From Persicobacter diffluens (GTDB lineage Bacteria > Bacteroidota > Bacteroidia > Cytophagales > Cyclobacteriaceae), in assembly GCF_036244895.1 (NCBI RefSeq), contig NZ_BQKE01000006.1:1-64000 (forward strand): a stretch of DNA of 64,000 nt. The letters are read 5' to 3'. Below, in pieces: positions 10,723 to 19,371 of this stretch (the stretch's first letter is position 1; each line of letters opens with the position of its first letter). The notes under the pieces were generated by a model. It was not told where the DNA came from. It did no database searches and saw only the letters and a list, made by a program, of their open reading frames with translations. Both the position numbers and the translations under genes were made by a program.

Positions 10723-11005
10723 AAGATTTAAGTCTTAAGCTCCGCGGGAGCATGATATGATAGTTCTTATCCTCAGGCTTGGTATGCAGTCCTTTTCGCT
10801 GCTTATAAGCAGTATACCCTATCCCTCCGCCCGTCAAAACAATGACCGTAAAGATTCCCGCCATCATACTAAAAGCCCCAACGGCCATTCCAATTACAAA
10901 GCCGCCTATTAGTGAGCCTCCAAACCAATAAATGTAGCGTCCCTTAGCAAACTTGAAAACAAGGGGCCGTTGCAGCCCCCTGAAAACCGGATGTCGCTTA
11001 AACAT
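10694..11005 (-). CDS. traF: Conjugative transfer protein TraF (DUF4133, VirB3-like)
   Basis: 103 residues with two adjacent membrane helices (about 28-72: YWFGGSLIGGFVIGMAVGA ... IFTVIVLTGGGIGY) followed by a basic C-terminus. The N-terminal KRHPVFRGLQRPLVFKFAKG is the characteristic DUF4133 pattern. VirB3-like proteins act with VirB4 in the inner membrane, and the gene overlaps the VirB4 start. It lies 4 bp after the traE stop. Confidence 0.9.
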   Translation of the reverse strand: MFKRHPVFRGLQRPLVFKFAKGRYIYWFGGSLIGGFVIGMAVGAFSMMAGIFTVIVLTGGGIGYTAYKQRKGLHTKPEDKNYHIMLPRSLRLKSYDKTKETGF

Positions 11006-11009
11006 CGAT

Positions 11010-11366
11010 TTATATGGAGAAAAAAGCCTTAATCACAGTCCCCACCAAGACCAGGAATAAACAAGAGCCAACCCAACCGGTGACAGCCTTGTTTACATCC
11101 TGATCTCCATTGTTCCACTTGTTGTACACCCGGATTCCTCCGATGAATCCTACCACCCCACCAATGGCAAGAATCAGATTTCCAAGTGGTTCAATGTAGG
11201 TCAGCAACTCCGTGGTAGCAGCATCGATACCTACAGAGCCCTGAGCAAAAGCAGAGACATTTGCCAACATCGTCAGCATTAAAACGATAAAAGCGGTACC
11301 ACATTTACGCACTTTGTTTCCAATAGCCCCGAAAATTTGGGCAAAAGATTTCATGACAGTTTTCAT
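11010..11366 (-). CDS. traE: Conjugative transfer protein TraE (DUF4134, VirB2-like pilin)
   Basis: 118 residues. A basic N-terminus and signal-like helix (AFIVLMLTMLANVSAFAQ) are followed by two hydrophobic helices (LGNLILAIGGVVGFIGGIRV and WVGSCLFLVLVGTVIKAFF) separated by NKWNNGDQDVNKAV, the classic DUF4134 pattern. By analogy with VirB2 it should be the pilus subunit. It is immediately upstream of traF, and 84 bp separate it from the preceding operon gene. Confidence 0.9.
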   Translation of the reverse strand: MKTVMKSFAQIFGAIGNKVRKCGTAFIVLMLTMLANVSAFAQGSVGIDAATTELLTYIEPLGNLILAIGGVVGFIGGIRVYNKWNNGDQDVNKAVTGWVGSCLFLVLVGTVIKAFFSI

Positions 11367-11450
11367 AAGAAAATTGTTTTGTTGTGAATAATATGAATGA
11401 AAATGTATTCCTCTGAGTGAGGTAGATTAATTTACTTGCCCTAATCCTCG

Positions 11451-11798
11451 CTAACTTGCCACTTCGAAGACATTCTTTTTATTAAGCTCCTTCATGAACT
11501 CATCAGACCGGGCATAATATTCCTCCAGTTCAATGCCTTCATCGTGGATTTTTTTAAAGATCACCTCTTGATCCTCTTCATGCTTTGCTTGGGTTTCCTT
11601 CGGTTTAAAGTCTTCCATCTTCACCTGTTCAGGCGGAGCGCTATCCTCAGCGACCAACGCCCCCATGTCAAAGGTTAATCCAGAGGCATCACTATCTAAA
11701 CTTTGTCGGCGATTTTTCAAGTATTCCATGAATATCACCACCCCAAAATAAATCCCAAAAATTCCGTTCACCAATAAAAAGAAATTACTCCAACTCAT
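11451..11798 (-). CDS. Small membrane protein, first gene of the tra operon
   Basis: 115 residues. An N-terminal membrane helix (residues 4-25, FFLLVNGIFGIYFGVVIFMEYL) is followed by an acidic, coiled-coil-prone cytoplasmic tail (EEDQEVIFKKIHDEGIELEE). No family is recognised with certainty; the position before traE is that of traD-like genes in Bacteroidetes operons. It is the first gene after the 660-bp promoter region, so it probably heads the transfer transcript. Confidence 0.6.
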   Translation of the reverse strand: MSWSNFFLLVNGIFGIYFGVVIFMEYLKNRRQSLDSDASGLTFDMGALVAEDSAPPEQVKMEDFKPKETQAKHEEDQEVIFKKIHDEGIELEEYYARSDEFMKELNKKNVFEVAS

Positions 11799-12464
11799 AA
11801 TCGTTATCGTTTAATTGTTAGTGAGTTATTTGTTTTGATTAATCCAAAGTTGAGAAGAATTTTTGAGAACAGGCTGGAACTTTATACCTATTTTTTTGGG
11901 ACTTTATACCTATTTTTTTACGCAACTTTTTGGCAAAATACGCATAAAATCAGCCTAAAATTAACGTATAAGCACATATTGATATGTTTTTATTTCTATG
12001 CGTAAGTTTTTACTAATTTTTTATTGAAGACTAACTTGACTTTTTCATTTGAAAAATTGGGGTTTCCTTTTGCGTTAATTGGTAGGCTTAGGTATTGAAA
12101 ACATGCAAATCGTGTATCCTCTACGTTTATTGAACTTATTGTGCTAAAATATAAGCTCCTAAATAAGTAGTGAAGAGGACTGAAGGGGGAGAAAAATCAA
12201 TTTTGGAAAGGAACACAAAACTCATGATCAAAATAAATATTTAATCTTTGGTAAAATTGCACATTTACAATGTAAACCAACCTCCATACAAGCCATTCAA
12301 AGGGCTATAAAATCGCCCTAGAAGTACCTAAAGCACTGATTTACATCTAATAACGGTATGAGTAAATTGTCATAATAATTATATTATTCGTATATTAAAG
12401 TAAGGAAAGAAACCGGTTCCCCATTCTGATCAAATTGATTTTCAGTCTTTAAAAATCAGCAAAT
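11799..12464. promoter_or_regulatory. Divergent control region between tra operon and ardC
   Basis: An AT-rich 666-bp stretch with no convincing gene separates the leftward tra operon from rightward ardC and must hold promoters for both. The most notable element is a perfect 19-bp direct repeat (11879-11897 and 11901-11919), listed separately. No canonical -33/-7 pair could be fixed with confidence. Confidence 0.5.
11879..11919. repeat. Tandem 19-bp direct repeat upstream of tra operon
   Basis: ACTTTATACCTATTTTTTT occurs at 11879-11897 and again at 11901-11919, a 22-bp period (two helical turns). It lies about 80-120 bp upstream of the first tra gene. Spacing and place suit an operator for a dimeric regulator; this function is inference. 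Confidence 0.7.
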
Positions 12465-13328
12465 ATGAAACCTTACGAAAAGATTACAGATCAAATCATT
12501 GATTTGTTGGAGCAGGGCGTATGTCCTTGGAAACACTTCCTAAACTCTCCTTACGTTTTGCAAGCCCCTCAGAATTTCACCTCCAAGAAGGCTTATCAGG
12601 GATTCAATAATATGTGGCTTGGATTCTTCCAGAGCTTCAAAGGGTATGAGTCTAACGAATGGGTGACTTTTAAACAGGCTAAAGCGTTTAACGGATCGAT
12701 CAAAAAAGGATCTAAAGGGGTTCCGGTTATTTACTATGACTGTGTTTTTGTAGATGAAAAAGGTAACAAAACAGACCAGGAAGTTGCAGTTGGAAAAATC
12801 CCTTTTATTAAAGTTTACACCGTCTTTAACATGACGCAAACCGAAGGAATTCCATTTAGTAAAATTGAACTGGAAGCCAAAGAAAACAATCCTATTGAAT
12901 CAGCGGAAGTCATTGTGAATAATATGCCAAATGCCCCTGAAATCAATTTTGGAGGCGCCAGAGCATTTTATAGACCTTCTACTGATGCTGTACATATTCC
13001 AAAAATAGAGCACTGTAAAGGACCTGAACAGTATTATGCAACTCTTTTTCACGAACTGGTACATAGCACAGGCCATGAGTCCAGGCTAAACAGAAAAGAG
13101 GTGACCGGAGCCGTAAACTTTGGTAGTCAGGTTTACAGCAAAGAGGAATTAACCGCGGAGCTTGGAGCTGCTTTCCTTTGCGATCAGGCGGGTATTTCTG
13201 AACATGTCATTGAAAACCAAGCCGCTTATCTAAAAGGATGGCTAAAGGCGCTTAAAAACGATAAAAAGATGATTTTTGAAGCCTCAGCTAAAGCAGGTAA
13301 GGCAGCTCAATATATTATCGGGGGATAA
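12465..13328 (+). CDS. ardC: ArdC-type antirestriction protein with zincin metallopeptidase domain
   Basis: 287 residues, the usual ArdC length. The N-terminal single-strand-DNA-binding domain (about 1-125) has CPWKHFLNSPYVLQAPQNF and KAYQGFNNMWLGF; the C-terminal domain has the zinc-binding motif FHELVHSTGH (H196, E197, H200) and a later KEELTAELGAAFL glutamate. ArdC proteins coat incoming plasmid DNA and protect it from restriction during establishment. It is divergent from the tra operon, as is common for leading-region genes. A stem-loop follows the stop at 13341-13358. Confidence 0.9.
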   Translation: MKPYEKITDQIIDLLEQGVCPWKHFLNSPYVLQAPQNFTSKKAYQGFNNMWLGFFQSFKGYESNEWVTFKQAKAFNGSIKKGSKGVPVIYYDCVFVDEKGNKTDQEVAVGKIPFIKVYTVFNMTQTEGIPFSKIELEAKENNPIESAEVIVNNMPNAPEINFGGARAFYRPSTDAVHIPKIEHCKGPEQYYATLFHELVHSTGHESRLNRKEVTGAVNFGSQVYSKEELTAELGAAFLCDQAGISEHVIENQAAYLKGWLKALKNDKKMIFEASAKAGKAAQYIIGG

Positions 13329-13340
13329 TCTTTTTTGACA

Positions 13341-13358
13341 GGGGGAGCCCGCTCCCCC
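13341..13358 (+). terminator. GC-rich stem-loop after ardC
   Basis: GGGGGAG-CCCG-CTCCCCC forms a perfect 7-bp stem 12 bp after the ardC stop. The following tract is pyrimidine-rich (TCCCTTTCTCC) rather than a pure T-run, so it is a probable but not certain intrinsic terminator. Confidence 0.5.
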
Positions 13359-13401
13359 TCCCTTTCTCCTTCCATATTTTCCTACTCAAAATTTTACTGA
13401 T

Positions 13402-14018
13402 ATGTGTTTCAATGCGAATCAACAAAACATACAATTCGCCTACATTGGTGATGGTTTCAAAGCGCTTACTGGTATTTACAGAAAGTATGTGGCTCTAAAT
13501 GATAAAAACAAAGTACTTGCATTAAAGGGGAAATCACAGCCCTTTACTCCCCGTGGTGGTATTTCTGAAATCCGCGAGTTTTTAAAAACCGCCCAGCCCG
13601 ACGACTATCACTTTATAAACTATCAATTTTCCTGTAAGTATAGTCTCTTCTCACTCCAATTATAGGACAGAAGGTCGGTGCTATGGCGGCGGCCATACAG
13701 CAAAATCAACCAGCGCAAGCGCTGGTACAATCTCTCCAACCCTCAAATCTTACACTAATGATCAATTCAATTTCACTTATACCCCAAATGCTCGAAGTAC
13801 TGGATTTTCGAATCATCCTTACTCCTACCATCAGGCAAAAATGTCAATCACTCAACCGGTATGACCAGCTGATCAAATACTATAAAGACCCTTATACAGG
13901 AACCATCATCGGGCTATTTGATGAATTCAAATTGCCTTTTATCAGCCCTGTAGATCCAGAGAGCGATTGTGCTTCCCTCCCTTATGTCATTGAAGGAAAT
14001 ATTTTTATCGAATTGTAA
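13402..14018 (+). pseudogene. Hypothetical gene, probably broken by two frameshifts
   Basis: Two open frames are seen: 13402-13665 (MCFNANQQNIQFAYIGDGF) and 13683-14018 (ending FISPVDPESDCASLPYVIE). A third frame between them stays open and reads more protein-like (YTNDQFNFTYTPNARSTGF, SNHPYSYHQAKMSIT) until about 13872, after which DQLIKYYKDPYTGTIIGLF continues in the second frame. I therefore read it as one former gene of about 200 codons with breaks near 13635 and 13865. No family is recognised. It could instead be two small independent genes. It lies between ardC and the methyltransferase remnant, 2 bp before the latter. Confidence 0.45.
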
Positions 14019-14020
14019 TT

Positions 14021-14233
14021 ATGAAAAATCTTGAAGTATATTTTATAGATCTGTTTTGCGGAGCTGGTGGAACAAGTTCAGGCGCACACTTAGCAGGAGC
14101 TAAAGTTTTAGCTTGTGTAAATCATAATGCTAATGCCATTAAAAGTCACACTTTAAATCATCCTGAAGCTGTGCATTTCACTGAGGATATCCGTGATTTC
14201 CGAGTAGTGGAAAACTTTTGGAAATCTCTTTAA
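14021..14233 (+). pseudogene. C5 cytosine DNA methyltransferase, N-terminal remnant
   Basis: The frame opens with motif I of DNA (cytosine-5) methyltransferases, FIDLFCGAGGTSSGAHLAG, followed by ACVNHNANAIKSHTLNHPEA and FTEDIRDF, which resemble motifs II-III. After about residue 60 the similarity stops and the frame closes; the PCQ catalytic motif IV and everything downstream are missing (about 60 of an expected 350 or more residues). The 3' end abuts the truncated lipoprotein gene on the opposite strand, so a deletion or recombination junction lies near 14200-14220. The product cannot be an active enzyme. Confidence 0.85.
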
Positions 14234-14425
14234 ACGTTTATCATCTCTAATTCGCAAATCATAGACATAACCCTCTTCATTCTTTTTACAAATGAAGTAT
14301 AAATCATGCCTTTCTTTTAGAATAGAGATCGCTTCTTTCTCTGATAAATCGTCAATACCTTTATTTGTATTGCAGGAAAACGATAGCATTATCAGTAGTG
14401 CACTAATTAGACTCCTTCTCGACAT
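14153..14425 (-). CDS. Small lipoprotein, possibly truncated; candidate partner of the LysM protein
   Basis: From ATG at 14425 the frame encodes a signal peptide with a possible lipobox (LIMLSFSC) and DLSEKEAISILKERHDLYF, then a basic segment. The last 15 or so codons are antisense to the methyltransferase remnant, so the natural C-terminus was probably replaced at the junction near 14210. The start overlaps the end of the 984-aa gene by 23 bp, so they are co-transcribed. A small lipoprotein tightly coupled downstream of a large LysM protein could be an immunity or anchoring partner; this is inference. An alternative start at 14455 adds ten residues. Confidence 0.55.
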   Translation of the reverse strand: MSRRSLISALLIMLSFSCNTNKGIDDLSEKEAISILKERHDLYFICKKNEEGYVYDLRIRDDKRLKRFPKVFHYSEITDILSEMHSFRMI

Positions 14426-17357
14426 ATACTTGATTCTCATATACTTTATTTTCAAAAAATAACGGTGTTAAGATATCCTGCTCAAAGTTTGATGTCATCT
14501 CTTTCGGTTTTTCAGCCATCACTCCATACATAAATTTGGAAATACTGCCCTCGACATCTTCCCATTCTAATTTTTTATTAGGAATCTTCTTCGCATGCAA
14601 TACTTCCACAATTCTTCTGATATCCCCCAAATAAAGGCGTGCCTGTTCCTCATTCAACTCCCTTAACTTACACTCACTCCATTTAGCTTTGGTATAGTCC
14701 CCTACTTTCTCCGCATAAGCCACCACCGCATCTCTGATTTCCTTACCAAAATTCAGGATCATCTCCTGATAATGGGTTTGGTAGAGTTCTTTTTCCAAAG
14801 GACCTAAAGCGGTTTGGGGAGAAGGATTAAAGGCTACTTGCAGGAAGTTCAGGTCTGTATTTCCTTTGATTTTAAAGTTTTCCCATTGACTGGCGGCTCT
14901 TTCTCTTAATAGACCGGAATATTTAATCACTGCCGGATCATTGCCATGATTTCTCAGAATATCACTGGTGGTTGGTCGTTTGGTTGGCGTGGTCTTCTCT
15001 TCGGGATTATTAATTTGAGCATTTCTTTGTCGGTCTTTTTCGTCCTCCAAAGCTGCTTTTTCAGCATCTGAGATATAACCTTTAATGATGTCCTGTTCTT
15101 CCTTAGTCATTTCCGCCATTACTTCTTTATGGATACCATTGTAGACGGTGGAAATATAAGAGATCGTATTCGTTCCTAATACTTCAAAAACTTCCTCTTC
15201 TTTCATGAGAGAGGCATTTCCATAATCATTCCCGATTTTGATTTCTTGCCCTTTGGAAACTCTGAAGTACTGCAGGAACCATTCTTTAATATCATTGACG
15301 GGCTGTACAATATGCTGCCACTCCAGCCTTACATAAACGGAGGCTGACATATTCACCGCGGTTTTTGCTGGGACTTTATCTTTAAAGGCATCCCTGATTT
15401 TATCGGGGATACTGTTGAGTTTATCCTCTATTGTTCCGGTACCGGAAAAAATCCAGTCAATTTTTTGCCCTCTTTCCGCCAGGCTTCGGACAAAGTCATT
15501 GTTGGAAGGAATCGCCATGGTCATGGAAATATTAATATATTCCCCTTCATTATCCCGGTTACCATTGAAAATGATTTCCTGAGCGGTTAAATCCAGCGTA
15601 ACGAGTCCATCAAACAAATCTACCGTCACGAAATATTCTCTTTCCCGTTCCGTTTCGTTGGCCTCTGTAGCTTCTTGTTCGTTGGCCAAAAGGTTTTTCC
15701 ATCCCTTACGTTTGTCGGCCTGAGACTCCGGTGTTTCTATGCCCTGGTATTTTGTTTTCTGAACAGCTCCTCCGGCCATTCCGGCTTCAATGGAGGCTAC
15801 ATTATTCACCCCCGCCTCCCCGGAAAGGGAATAGTCGGTTAATTGTTTATGGGTATACCCTTTTTGTAATTCCTTCCAAAATTCATCACTCTGTTTCCCT
15901 GCCCAAAAGTTTTCTCCCAATTTTAGCACATCTAGGAATTCAGCGGAATTAGCATCCACTAACAGGTGAACGATGGATTTTGCGAAATAAGCCAGAAAGT
16001 GATTGGGTGAATGATATCCTCCATTCAAACTATTAAAATGTTTGGGATTCATACTTTTCCCACCAGCCACATTTACCCCTGCGCTGGCCACGCTTTGATT
16101 TCCCACACCGGCATGGAAGCCTAGCTGTGTCTTCATGGTTACCCCAAAGGCCCGGTCGTCTCCGGACTGCATACTTAATACTCCGCCCATGGATATGCCG
16201 ATATAAAACATGGCGTAAACATTACCGGTAAGCTTCATGGAAACGGCCAATTTCATTTGATAAGTTCTGGTATTATCATCACGAATTTGGTCCATGGTCA
16301 CCTCCCGGATATAGCCTACAATATCCAAAAAAGTTTCTGCCTGGAAAGGGGCTACCTGATAAGTTCCCTTTTCTGCCTTTACTAATTCATAAGCGTCCTC
16401 TCGTGGATTATACAATTGGTACAATTCCCCAATTAAAGGAACATAACTTTCCGGAAGGTGAATGTGATCTCCCGGTTGCAATTGCATTTGTCTGCCAAAG
16501 GAATCTTCAAAGGTGCCGTTGGCAGGGTTCACCATGGTCCACAAATTGGCTTTGAGTAGCATATCCGTAGTGGTACGGCAGCGATTGGCGATTCCGGAAA
16601 GCGTGTCTCCCCGGGTGGCGACGTAACTGAATTGTACCTGATCCGCCTCATTGGCTCTAAAACCCAATATTTCCCCTAAAGCATGAGGATTTGGAGCGTT
16701 AGTACCGGCCAGTAATGGAGGGCGTTTCTGCTTCTCATAGATTTGATCCAGACGCTGAGAAGGTGTTCCGATATATTCATGAGCGACCCATTTTTGAAGA
16801 AAATGACTGGGCAGCAATGGGGCGATATCCTGATAATCGAATAGTTTTTCAATATCCGTTTCAAAGAAGGAATTATTGATGGTATGATACAGGTTCAGAA
16901 AGTGCTCCGCAGCTAATGGGTTACGCTCCAGTTTTTCCAGCTGGCTGGTAATATTTTTCTTTAAACTTTTTATTCTAATCAATCCGCTAAAGGCATTACC
17001 ACCTCCTCCCAATCCGGCAGTCATAGGGTTGTAGGAATAATCCCTAAATTGATAGTAACTATTAATCTCTGCGTTGATGGTTCTAACAATGCCTTCATAA
17101 TCAAAGTCCGGAAGGTCGGATTGATTATTAGAAGTTTTATAACCCAATAAGTCTCTTTCTCCGGGCATATGCTTGATCAGGAAAGCGGATAACTCTTGTT
17201 GATATTGCTCAAAAAACACCCTTTTAAGCTTTTCCATGCTTGGAGGATGATCAAACACCTGGTTCAGCTGATCATTTACCCGATCACTGTCATTACCTTT
17301 AAAGAAGTAAACGATAGTGTCCAGGTGTTGAAGCGGCTGCACTTTTAGTACTTCCAC
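14403..17357 (-). CDS. Large LysM-domain protein of a putative injection-system cargo cassette
   Basis: 984 residues, no signal peptide. A helical N-terminal part (1-240) includes a glycine-rich patch (AGLGGGGNAFSG, about 113-124). A LysM-like domain lies at about 243-310 (FSYVATRGDTLSGIANRC, ending LQPGDHIHLPESY). A central region (about 370-480) has alternating hydrophobic/glycine text (MFYIGISMGGVLSMQSG), then acidic helical segments, a T/P-rich linker near residue 785 (EEKTTPTKRPTTSD) and a helical C-terminus. No enzyme motif was recognised. The first codons overlap the 241-aa gene by 13 bp and its 3' end overlaps the lipoprotein. LysM domains occur in tail/spike proteins and large exported toxins; with its neighbour resembling an injection-system ATPase domain, I infer a cargo or tail-associated role. 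Identity is unproven. Confidence 0.5.
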   Translation of the reverse strand: MEVLKVQPLQHLDTIVYFFKGNDSDRVNDQLNQVFDHPPSMEKLKRVFFEQYQQELSAFLIKHMPGERDLLGYKTSNNQSDLPDFDYEGIVRTINAEINSYYQFRDYSYNPMTAGLGGGGNAFSGLIRIKSLKKNITSQLEKLERNPLAAEHFLNLYHTINNSFFETDIEKLFDYQDIAPLLPSHFLQKWVAHEYIGTPSQRLDQIYEKQKRPPLLAGTNAPNPHALGEILGFRANEADQVQFSYVATRGDTLSGIANRCRTTTDMLLKANLWTMVNPANGTFEDSFGRQMQLQPGDHIHLPESYVPLIGELYQLYNPREDAYELVKAEKGTYQVAPFQAETFLDIVGYIREVTMDQIRDDNTRTYQMKLAVSMKLTGNVYAMFYIGISMGGVLSMQSGDDRAFGVTMKTQLGFHAGVGNQSVASAGVNVAGGKSMNPKHFNSLNGGYHSPNHFLAYFAKSIVHLLVDANSAEFLDVLKLGENFWAGKQSDEFWKELQKGYTHKQLTDYSLSGEAGVNNVASIEAGMAGGAVQKTKYQGIETPESQADKRKGWKNLLANEQEATEANETEREREYFVTVDLFDGLVTLDLTAQEIIFNGNRDNEGEYINISMTMAIPSNNDFVRSLAERGQKIDWIFSGTGTIEDKLNSIPDKIRDAFKDKVPAKTAVNMSASVYVRLEWQHIVQPVNDIKEWFLQYFRVSKGQEIKIGNDYGNASLMKEEEVFEVLGTNTISYISTVYNGIHKEVMAEMTKEEQDIIKGYISDAEKAALEDEKDRQRNAQINNPEEKTTPTKRPTTSDILRNHGNDPAVIKYSGLLRERAASQWENFKIKGNTDLNFLQVAFNPSPQTALGPLEKELYQTHYQEMILNFGKEIRDAVVAYAEKVGDYTKAKWSECKLRELNEEQARLYLGDIRRIVEVLHAKKIPNKKLEWEDVEGSISKFMYGVMAEKPKEMTSNFEQDILTPLFFENKVYENQVYVEKESN

Positions 17358-18070
17358 AAAAGTTCTAAAATCCCCCAGCCTTCTTGCTCTTTTTCTTCTG
17401 CTAACTGTTGAATTCTTTTTTGGAAAGCATAGCTTTTCGGATTTTCTATATTGGCAGATTCAAACAAAACCTTAGCCATTTCACTATAATCCAAATCCCT
17501 CGGCACATCTCGCATGTAGGCATTGAGCACCAGTTCAGCTTCTTTTTGCTTTTTATAAACTTCCTCAGCTCCTCTTTCCTGCTGCGCCAATTTCACTACA
17601 TCCTCAATAGCCACATAATCATCTGGTATAAAAACACCATCAAAAAGCGCTACTTCCCCGGTAAATAGGTTGGGCTTTTGAAAATACAAATTTCCATAGA
17701 TACCAATCATTGGCTGGGCATCCAATAACTGGTTTTGGAGTACAGTTAAAAGCAGATCGGCATATCCTGAACTATCACGACTTCCAAAACCACGTTTTTG
17801 GATATTAACCTTGGTCTCTTCTCCAGCCATCGCAGTCGTTAAAAAGACAAAGCCTTTTTTTACATTGTCATCTGCAATTTCAGAAACAAGTTGAATTTGA
17901 GCAGGCTGGGGAGCCAGGTATACGCGTTGAATATCCGGCAAATATTGCTCTTGCGCTACAGCGATTTTATCCGGAACTGCTTCTAGTTGCGGAACAGCTG
18001 TGGCGAATGAAAAATCATTGGATTGTTCCTCGTAACTGGTCTCCTTTTTTTCTTCAAGTGAATAACTCAT
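17345..18070 (-). CDS. Hypothetical protein of the LysM cassette
   Basis: 241 residues, no signal peptide or membrane helix. The N-terminus is acidic and probably disordered (to about residue 30); then a proline-rich piece (DIQRVYLAPQPAQIQL), a mixed alpha/beta core (KKGFVFLTTAMAGEETKVN, MIGIYGNLYFQKPNLFTG) and a charged helical C-terminus from about residue 150. The family is not recognised. It lies 5 bp after the 18076-18585 gene and overlaps the LysM gene, so it belongs to the same transcript and probably the same complex. Confidence 0.5.
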   Translation of the reverse strand: MSYSLEEKKETSYEEQSNDFSFATAVPQLEAVPDKIAVAQEQYLPDIQRVYLAPQPAQIQLVSEIADDNVKKGFVFLTTAMAGEETKVNIQKRGFGSRDSSGYADLLLTVLQNQLLDAQPMIGIYGNLYFQKPNLFTGEVALFDGVFIPDDYVAIEDVVKLAQQERGAEEVYKKQKEAELVLNAYMRDVPRDLDYSEMAKVLFESANIENPKSYAFQKRIQQLAEEKEQEGWGILELLWKY

Positions 18071-18075
18071 ACATG

Positions 18076-18585
18076 TTATATTGTAGCTGAAAAAGTATTG
18101 AGGTCATATAAAAAATGCTGCACCCATTGCTCCGGCATATGCATAGGGGCTAATAACCAGTGCATTCCCCTGGCGGAAGCCCCTATTTTGATTATTCCTT
18201 TTGAGACAAGAAAGCTCCTTTGAATGATTTGTATAATTTCCACCTCCGGTAGAAGACTATAAGCTTTCATTAATTCTACAAAACTTAAAGCCGTAGGCAA
18301 TTTATAATGTTGGAAGGGAGGAAGACCAGGGAGGAAGTAAAGATCAGTGCTTATTTCACTATAAAATCCGGCATGAAGATGAGGCGCCAGGCCTAATAGT
18401 AACAAAAATCTTTCCTCTAAGGAAGGTTTGTTCTCTTTTAGCCAAAGTACATATGCACTATCTTCTTCTAAAAATGGTCGCTCCAGCTTTTTAAAAGCGT
18501 TTGGATCAATCAGGTCGTGATTTTTCGAATAGAGTATCAGGTTTCTTAATTCATTTATATCTCTATTGATGTCTTTTATTTTCAT
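18076..18585 (-). CDS. Protein resembling the N-domain of contractile injection system AAA+ ATPases
   Basis: 169 residues. The pattern INRDINELRNLILYS, then SAYVLWLKENKPSLEERFL followed by LLLLGLAPHLHAGF and a later PTALSFVELMKA / FLVSKGIIKI resembles, from memory of the family, the region preceding the AAA+ module in extracellular contractile injection system ATPases (Afp15-like), where LALAPHL is typical. The protein ends before any Walker A motif, so it is a stand-alone version of that domain or a convergent look-alike. It heads the minus-strand cassette 18585-14153. No injection-system sheath, tube or baseplate gene is in the window. Confidence 0.45.
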   Translation of the reverse strand: MKIKDINRDINELRNLILYSKNHDLIDPNAFKKLERPFLEEDSAYVLWLKENKPSLEERFLLLLGLAPHLHAGFYSEISTDLYFLPGLPPFQHYKLPTALSFVELMKAYSLLPEVEIIQIIQRSFLVSKGIIKIGASARGMHWLLAPMHMPEQWVQHFLYDLNTFSATI

Positions 18586-18937
18586 GCCTTTTTTTCGTGA
18601 AACTATGTCATTTTTGAGGCTTCAAATATAATATTTTCGAGTTGACCTGCTATGGTTTGGACGTGATATATCGAAAATTATTGCATGTTACTGTTGTCAA
18701 TTAAATGGTTTGACAGAAAAACCTTATATCAGAAAAGGACGCCCATTGCCTAAGAGATATACCCGAAAGTGGTGTTTGAGAGTTGAAAAAGCATGAGGAG
18801 AAAACAAGCATGCCCAAATCTGGACTATGAAAAGATCAGTAAATACAGGATTAATAAGTTGATGGTAAGTTATTTCGGGTGGATTGTTAAATATGGCGGT
18901 GAATAACTCGGGTTAATTATTGCCTTCAATATAACAT

Positions 18938-19152
18938 TTAAGCCGGATTATTCACGCTTAAATTCCTGTCTAGCCGCAAGGCGGGAAAAATGAAGCAAAC
19001 GTTCCCTATTTCATTTTTTTTCAAGGAATCAGAGGAAGGAGGAGAACGCATGCTTTCCGAAATTTGGGCTATTAATAAATCACTCCACACAACTTTATTG
19101 ATCTGAAATTAAGTGGCTTAAGTGCATCTGCTGAATTATGCAGTGAATAATT
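18938..19152 (-). repeat. Family B repeat, copy B1
   Basis: Inverted copy: it contains the core complement (GAAATTTGGGCTATT), the GCCGCAAGGCGGGAAAAA segment and both terminal words (AAGCCGGATTATTCACG and GAATTATGCAGTGAATAATTC). A further terminal remnant lies at 18896-18916. It is the leftmost copy of the family in the window. Confidence 0.7.
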
Positions 19153-19371
19153 CTGCTAAAAAGGCTACATCGATATCCGGGATTTTCGACTGCCTGATTT
19201 TAAGCCCATTCTTAGGCAGTGTCAATATCAGTCCGGGGGAAAATGATCCAATACCCATTCCAAAAATGATAATTTTAAAATATGAAGTATAAATTTTTGA
19301 ATAAATATTAATAATTTCAATCAATACGTTAGAACGTCCTATTGTGTGCCTGTACTTCAAATCGAACTATT

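Noticed and set aside
18076..18585. A complete AAA+ ATPase of an injection system
   Set aside because: The protein ends before any Walker A motif, and neither frame of the following gene supplies one.
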